DNA from: Nitrospiraceae bacterium
GTDB lineage: Bacteria > Nitrospirota > Thermodesulfovibrionia > Thermodesulfovibrionales > UBA9159
Direction of reading: 5' to 3'
Assembly (NCBI GenBank): GCA_003453735.1
Contig: DMNE01000235.1
Coordinates: forward strand, 4,686 to 13,827
DNA: 9,142 nt
The notes under the pieces were generated by a model. The model was not told the origin of the DNA. It saw only the letters and a list, made by a program, of their open reading frames with translations, and searched no databases. The translations under genes and the position numbers were made by a program. This document shows, one piece after another, positions 5,601 to 9,142 of the stretch; position 1 is the first letter of the stretch, and every line of letters starts with the position of its first letter.

Positions 5601-7424
5601 ATGGCATTCACAGGAGATTTAGAACATTTACACGTAGTTGATATAATTCAACTGCTCAATACCGCGCGAAAGTCCGGCACTCTTTCTGTTAAAGGGAAAA
5701 ATGGCGAAAGCCGGATTATTTTCAGCAATGGGTATATTGTCGGCGCAAGTCATCTGGGCAGGGTTCATATCGGCACAGTTCTCGTCAAAATGAATGCCAT
5801 AACCATTGAAGATCTCAAACAGGCGCTGCAACTGCAAAGAAGCGCAGGAGTCAACTGCAAACCCTTGATTGCCACGCTTATCGAACTAGGTAAACTGGGG
5901 CAAGACGAAGCGTCCAGGGGACTGAAGAAACTGATCGAGATGACCCTGGTTGAATTGGTGGGCTGGACGACGGGAACCTTTACCCTTGATACGGAAGCCA
6001 CCGAGGTATCTCCCGGGTGCAGTTATCTCATCAGTGAGATGGAACAGGAAATCCGTTTCGATGCCCAAATGATATTGATGGATGCTCTTCGCATTTTTGA
6101 TGAACGGGAACGCGACCGCCAGTCCGGGAAACCCGTCACGATAGATGAAGAATTGTTTGCAGACGTCATCTCGTCAGAGGAGCTTGTGGAGCCTATGGAA
6201 AACGGGGAAAAGAGTTCGGCACTTACTGCGGATGACCTGGGCCTAGGCGACCTCGACCTCCTCGAGAGGAAGATACCCGAGTTTCTGCCTATTGATGAAA
6301 TTTTTTACCCAGCCGATTTTCATCGCCGAAAGATAAAGGAGATACTGTTCGATTGTTCGGCCGAAGAGCAGGAGGACTTTGTTTCTTTCTTGGAAAAATC
6401 TATGGCAAGGAGAGACGTTCATGGTGCTAGATCGCAAAGAGAGGAGGGCCGGGCAAAAGGTCTTATCCTCTTTAGCGAAGACGAACTCATCAAACATTCC
6501 GTTATGACCATTTGCAAGGATGAGGGTGTCCTTGTATTTACCACGGACGGAGAGGAGGAAGTTGACCGCATCATAAATCAGTGCCTCGAAATAAAGGTTA
6601 TACCCATCCTTGTTTTTGACAGCCCTGAAAAAAAGGATGGGCTACTTTCCAGAGAAAAAATTGTCAGCATGCGGCTACAGGTTAAGGAACGATATCCACA
6701 GGTCTCCACGGTCCAATTAGCCTCTTTGCTGGATTATACCTCCATGTTACAGTCCTTTCATGACGGCGTCAGAGCAGTCTTTCCCAAGCCCTCAAGAGAG
6801 CCCCGGACAACAACTTTTATTGCAGATACGATGACATTCCTGGAAGCCTTCAAAGCGTACGTCACAGGTTTTTTCCGAGAGCAGCAAGAGCTATCCGCCA
6901 CTGACAACCAGCTGAGCAAACTGAAAAGTCGCTTTCTGGACCTTCGTGACATTCATGAGCCGCCTGTTGTGTCCCTTGCCCTGCTTCGGTATGTCTCGGA
7001 AATATTTGAACGCTCTATTACGTTTATTGTTCGTCCGGCAGATCTTATCGGAGAAAGGGCGATCGGCGTGTATGCCGAGAGGCATGCCGGGCCGACTTCA
7101 GCAACGAAGCTGAAAATCCCTCTGACAGAATCTTCGGTCTTTCGTGATGTGATAGAAAAGGGACAGATTTTTTATGGGGAGAGCAACGATGAAGTCTTGA
7201 AGAAACATCTCCTTGATGCGATTGGTGCGCCCCTGAGGCCGACGATACTCCTCCTTCCGATGAAAAGCCGCGGGAAAACCGTGACCCTGACATATGCAGA
7301 TTTCGGTGGAAAAGAGACGTCGCCCATACACAGTGATCTCTTGGAAATCCTAGCTACTGAGTCCAGTTTGGTCTTGGAAAATGCGCTTTATCGCAAACAG
7401 TTCAATAAGACGTCTTACAAGTGA
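5601..7424 (+). CDS. DUF4388 (PATAN) regulator with receiver-like and GAF-like domains
   Basis: 607 residues, no signal peptide or membrane helix, so cytoplasmic. The N-terminus is a DUF4388 domain: GDLEHLHVVDIIQLLNTARK (5-24), SGTLSVKG, IIFSNGYIVGASHLG (39-53), closing near WTTGTFTLD (122-130). Inside it, IGTVLVKMNAITIEDLKQAL (57-76) resembles the MshEN/GspE N-terminal helices. An acidic linker (about 165-285) follows. A receiver-like domain (286-400) has LILFSEDE, Asp340 in PILVFDSP at the phospho-acceptor place, and the conserved Lys-Pro (K396-P397). The last part (about 405-600) looks GAF-like and ends in a typical helix, ATESSLVLENALYRK. The ATG at 5601 is the only start that includes the full domain; an in-frame TAA lies at 5574-5576. 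The ribosome site is poor. A possible -10 (TACAAT, 5569-5574) lies upstream, without a good -35. PilT follows 52 bp downstream, so a role in tuning the pilus motor is likely (inferred). Confidence 0.88.
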   Translation: MAFTGDLEHLHVVDIIQLLNTARKSGTLSVKGKNGESRIIFSNGYIVGASHLGRVHIGTVLVKMNAITIEDLKQALQLQRSAGVNCKPLIATLIELGKLGQDEASRGLKKLIEMTLVELVGWTTGTFTLDTEATEVSPGCSYLISEMEQEIRFDAQMILMDALRIFDERERDRQSGKPVTIDEELFADVISSEELVEPMENGEKSSALTADDLGLGDLDLLERKIPEFLPIDEIFYPADFHRRKIKEILFDCSAEEQEDFVSFLEKSMARRDVHGARSQREEGRAKGLILFSEDELIKHSVMTICKDEGVLVFTTDGEEEVDRIINQCLEIKVIPILVFDSPEKKDGLLSREKIVSMRLQVKERYPQVSTVQLASLLDYTSMLQSFHDGVRAVFPKPSREPRTTTFIADTMTFLEAFKAYVTGFFREQQELSATDNQLSKLKSRFLDLRDIHEPPVVSLALLRYVSEIFERSITFIVRPADLIGERAIGVYAERHAGPTSATKLKIPLTESSVFRDVIEKGQIFYGESNDEVLKKHLLDAIGAPLRPTILLLPMKSRGKTVTLTYADFGGKETSPIHSDLLEILATESSLVLENALYRKQFNKTSYK

Positions 7425-7476
7425 CAGGCCTTAAGCCAATATATTAACCATATAACAATTTCAGGAGGGAAGAACC

Positions 7477-8547
7477 ATGGACATGGCCACCTTTGCACAA
7501 ATTCTGGAAATTGCTTTTGAAAAGCGGGTTTCCGATATCCACTTTGAGGTGGACAATCCCCCCATTTTTCGGGCTCGCGGGCATTTCATTCGCTCAAAAC
7601 TGAATACCTTGACAAATAAAGATACCGAATTTATTGCTTCTGCTGTTATGCAGCAGCACAAACGGAACCTGCCTGAACGTCTAACGGAATTTGACACTTC
7701 TTATACGCTGCTAAACGTGGGTCGTTTCCGGGTCAGTATGTTCCGGCAGCGGGGAAATATCGGCATTGTGATGCGTGTCATCCCACACCATATCGGCACT
7801 TTCGCGGAACTGCATCTTCCCCCTATATTGGGTAATATCGCGAAGGCCCCGAACGGCCTGATCCTTGTCTGCGGTCCCACCGGCAACGGCAAATCTACAA
7901 CTCTTGCTTCAATGATCCGGTACATTAATGACAATTTCACCTACAGCGTTGTCACCATCGAGGATCCGATCGAGTTTATATTCTCTTCAAATAAGAGCTG
8001 CATTATCCAGAGAGAAATAGGTATCGATACGGACACTTTTGGCGCGGCCCTAACAGCGGCCATGCGTATGGACCCAGATGTTATCATGGTGGGAGAAATG
8101 CGTGATATGGAAACAATTGACGCCTGCATTAAAGCAGCCGAGACAGGGCATCTGGTCTTGTCGACTTTCCATACGCATAACGCGGCTTCCACCATCAACC
8201 GCATTGTGGGGTACTTCCCCCCTCAAATGCAAGAAAACGTCCGCCATAGATTGGCGGAGATCCTCGTGGCGAACATTTCTTTGCGGCTCGTAAGAGGAAA
8301 AAGCGGCGAATATGTTCTACCGGCCCTGGAGGTAATGTATGCGACATCCACCATCAAGGCGTGTATTCGGGATGGTCACCTCGATGACATTGAACATCAT
8401 ATCGAAAGGGGACGCGATGAATATCACATGCAGACTCTGGACCAGCACCTGATCCAACTTTGCAAGCAGGACTTGATATCTCTCGATGAAGCCAAGAGGA
8501 TTTCGCGCTCAACCGACCTGGAACGAAAGCTATGTATCACTAGCTGA
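7477..8547 (+). CDS. pilT: PilT/PilU-type type IV pilus retraction ATPase
   Basis: 356 residues, the usual PilT length. AGGAGGGA (7463-7470) precedes ATG 7477. The N-terminal PAS-like domain starts with the typical KRVSDIHFEVDNPPIFRARG (16-35). Motifs in order: Walker A GPTGNGKST (133-141), Asp box VVTIEDPIEF (158-167), Walker B MDPDVIMVGEMRDMET (198-213), His box GHLVLSTFHTHNAAST (224-239). IKACIRDGH (293-301) occupies the place of the PilT AIRNLIREGK motif and departs from it. The family forms hexamers at the inner-membrane base of the pilus and uses ATP to depolymerise pilin. Walker A has Asn where Ser is usual; the Lys and Ser/Thr are kept, so catalysis should be intact. No other pil gene is in the window; its only partner is the DUF4388 protein. 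It could be PilU-like, because the AIRNLIRE segment is not canonical. Confidence 0.93.
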   Translation: MDMATFAQILEIAFEKRVSDIHFEVDNPPIFRARGHFIRSKLNTLTNKDTEFIASAVMQQHKRNLPERLTEFDTSYTLLNVGRFRVSMFRQRGNIGIVMRVIPHHIGTFAELHLPPILGNIAKAPNGLILVCGPTGNGKSTTLASMIRYINDNFTYSVVTIEDPIEFIFSSNKSCIIQREIGIDTDTFGAALTAAMRMDPDVIMVGEMRDMETIDACIKAAETGHLVLSTFHTHNAASTINRIVGYFPPQMQENVRHRLAEILVANISLRLVRGKSGEYVLPALEVMYATSTIKACIRDGHLDDIEHHIERGRDEYHMQTLDQHLIQLCKQDLISLDEAKRISRSTDLERKLCITS

Positions 8548-8568
8548 CGTCCTGCCGGAAACCCGATG

Positions 8569-8586
8569 CGACTTTTTATAAAGTCG
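8569..8586 (+). terminator. Hairpin after pilT
   Basis: CGACTTT (8569-8575), loop TTAT and AAAGTCG (8580-8586) form a perfect 7-bp stem 21 bases after the pilT stop. It has no trailing T-run. The position between convergent genes suggests a weak or bidirectional terminator. Confidence 0.45.
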
Positions 8587-8638
8587 ACCATAGAGATCAT
8601 TATATAAATATAACTCGAAGCTAACCCGAGATCCACGA

Positions 8639-8680
8639 TATAGACTTGTCTTCAATAAGATAAGATTGGACATATCTATA
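8639..8680. repeat. Imperfect inverted repeat between pilT and acuC
   Basis: TATAGA-ctt-GTC (8639-8650) faces GAC-ata-TCTATA (8669-8680) across an 18-bp loop, with a symmetric three-base mismatch. It lies just beyond the acuC stop on the minus strand. It could be a terminator or a protein site; the DNA is AT-rich, so chance is possible. Confidence 0.35.
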
Positions 8681-8695
8681 TTAATGCGGAACTGT

Positions 8696-9142
8696 TCAAG
8701 CTGGCGGGTTGATCAGCGGAAACACCTTTTCCCTGATCCCGGCAATGACCTTGCCGACCTCGTCCCTCATAATCTCTTTTCTCGGCCCTTTTTCCTGATA
8801 TTCCTCGTCCCGCAACTTCCGGCTTCTGAACCCCTCAAGCGGGTATTGTTCGAGGAATGCCTCTGGCAGCTCATCCGGAAGAGTGATATTATTCATGATC
8901 GCCCAGGCGAGGGTCCATGCCCTGGCCACGTTCCCGATGTCATATCCCCCGCCGCCCAGGGCCACCCATTTCGGGGCGATGGATTTGATCATCCCGACAA
9001 CTCTGCAGAAGCCATTTGTCGTTATATTCAAGTGGGCAAGCGGATCGTTTCTGAACGTGTCGACCCCGAGCTGGCTCACGACGATGTCGGGTTTGAAGGC
9101 GGCGACGAGCTGGGGAACGGTTTCGGTGAACGCATAGGTGAA
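8696..9142 (-). CDS. acuC: AcuC-like histone-deacetylase-family enzyme, 5' end beyond window
   Basis: 148 C-terminal residues are read from the window edge to a stop at 8698-8696. The frame is open before the internal GTG at 9079, so the true start lies outside. Family motifs: SQLGVDTFRNDPLAHLN, in which the Asp of NDPL is the second Asp zinc ligand of class I/AcuC enzymes, and WVALGGGGYDIGNVARAWTL, in which the Tyr of GGGGY is the transition-state Tyr. The first Asp and His ligands are upstream and not seen. The enzyme removes acyl groups from lysines; in Bacillus AcuC reverses AcuA acetylation of acetyl-CoA synthetase. Here a GNAT gene lies on the same strand 8.3 kb downstream. The C-terminal tail (FLEQYPLEGFRSRKLRDEEY) is typical of AcuC rather than eukaryotic HDACs. 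Confidence 0.92.
   Translation of the reverse strand, partial: FTYAFTETVPQLVAAFKPDIVVSQLGVDTFRNDPLAHLNITTNGFCRVVGMIKSIAPKWVALGGGGYDIGNVARAWTLAWAIMNNITLPDELPEAFLEQYPLEGFRSRKLRDEEYQEKGPRKEIMRDEVGKVIAGIREKVFPLINPPA

Noticed and set aside
1..9142. CRISPR array, rRNA or complete tRNA
   Set aside because: No regularly spaced repeat series and no complete cloverleaf were found on either strand; only the tRNA-Ser 3' end at 4375-4402 is tRNA-like.

Overview
The window looks like chromosomal DNA of a Gram-negative, probably anaerobic bacterium, most plausibly a Deltaproteobacterium-like or Nitrospirota lineage. The evidence is the mix of genes: an AcuC-type deacetylase with a GNAT acetyltransferase, a DUF4388 (PATAN) regulator next to a PilT retraction ATPase, a corrinoid-reductase-like iron-sulfur protein, and an SPL-like radical SAM protein. 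This assignment is an inference from gene content; no rRNA or other phylogenetic marker is present.

Layout, left to right. (1) 1-392, minus: 5' part of a GNAT acetyltransferase that runs off the left edge. (2) 393-1222: about 0.8 kb with no convincing gene. (3) 1223-3128, plus: a small regulatory cassette. A near-consensus sigma70 promoter drives a MarR repressor, followed by an iron-sulfur/SCP2 fusion protein. The same 14-bp near-palindrome lies over the presumed marR transcription start and just upstream of the second gene's ribosome binding site. (4) 3129-3454: non-coding, with two 16-bp direct repeats. (5) 3455-4201, minus: SPL/COG1533-like radical SAM protein. (6) 4375-5311: a mobile-element scar. 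The 3' end of a tRNA-Ser gene (T-arm, acceptor strand, CCA) is followed 25 bp later by a tyrosine integrase pseudogene with three frameshifts and an in-frame stop. The integrase meets, head on, a C-terminal fragment of a DedA-family membrane protein. (7) 5312-5600: hairpin, possible small Cys/His-rich ORF, and leader of the next gene. (8) 5601-8547, plus: a two-gene unit of a DUF4388/receiver-like/GAF-like regulator and a PilT-type ATPase. (9) 8548-8695: convergent intergenic DNA with hairpins. (10) 8696-9142, minus: C-terminal part of an AcuC/histone-deacetylase-family enzyme that runs off the right edge.

Working model. The flanking AcuC and GNAT genes share a strand and are functionally linked (protein deacetylation/acetylation). 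They may be the two sides of a locus into which about 8.3 kb was inserted in several steps. Inside it are one self-regulated redox/lipid-type cassette, one type IV pilus motor gene with a dedicated cytoplasmic regulator, and the relics of an integrative element that used a tRNA-Ser attachment site. The best candidates for something undescribed are the MarR-controlled Fe-S/SCP2 fusion protein and the DUF4388 regulator with an embedded MshEN-like segment paired with PilT.
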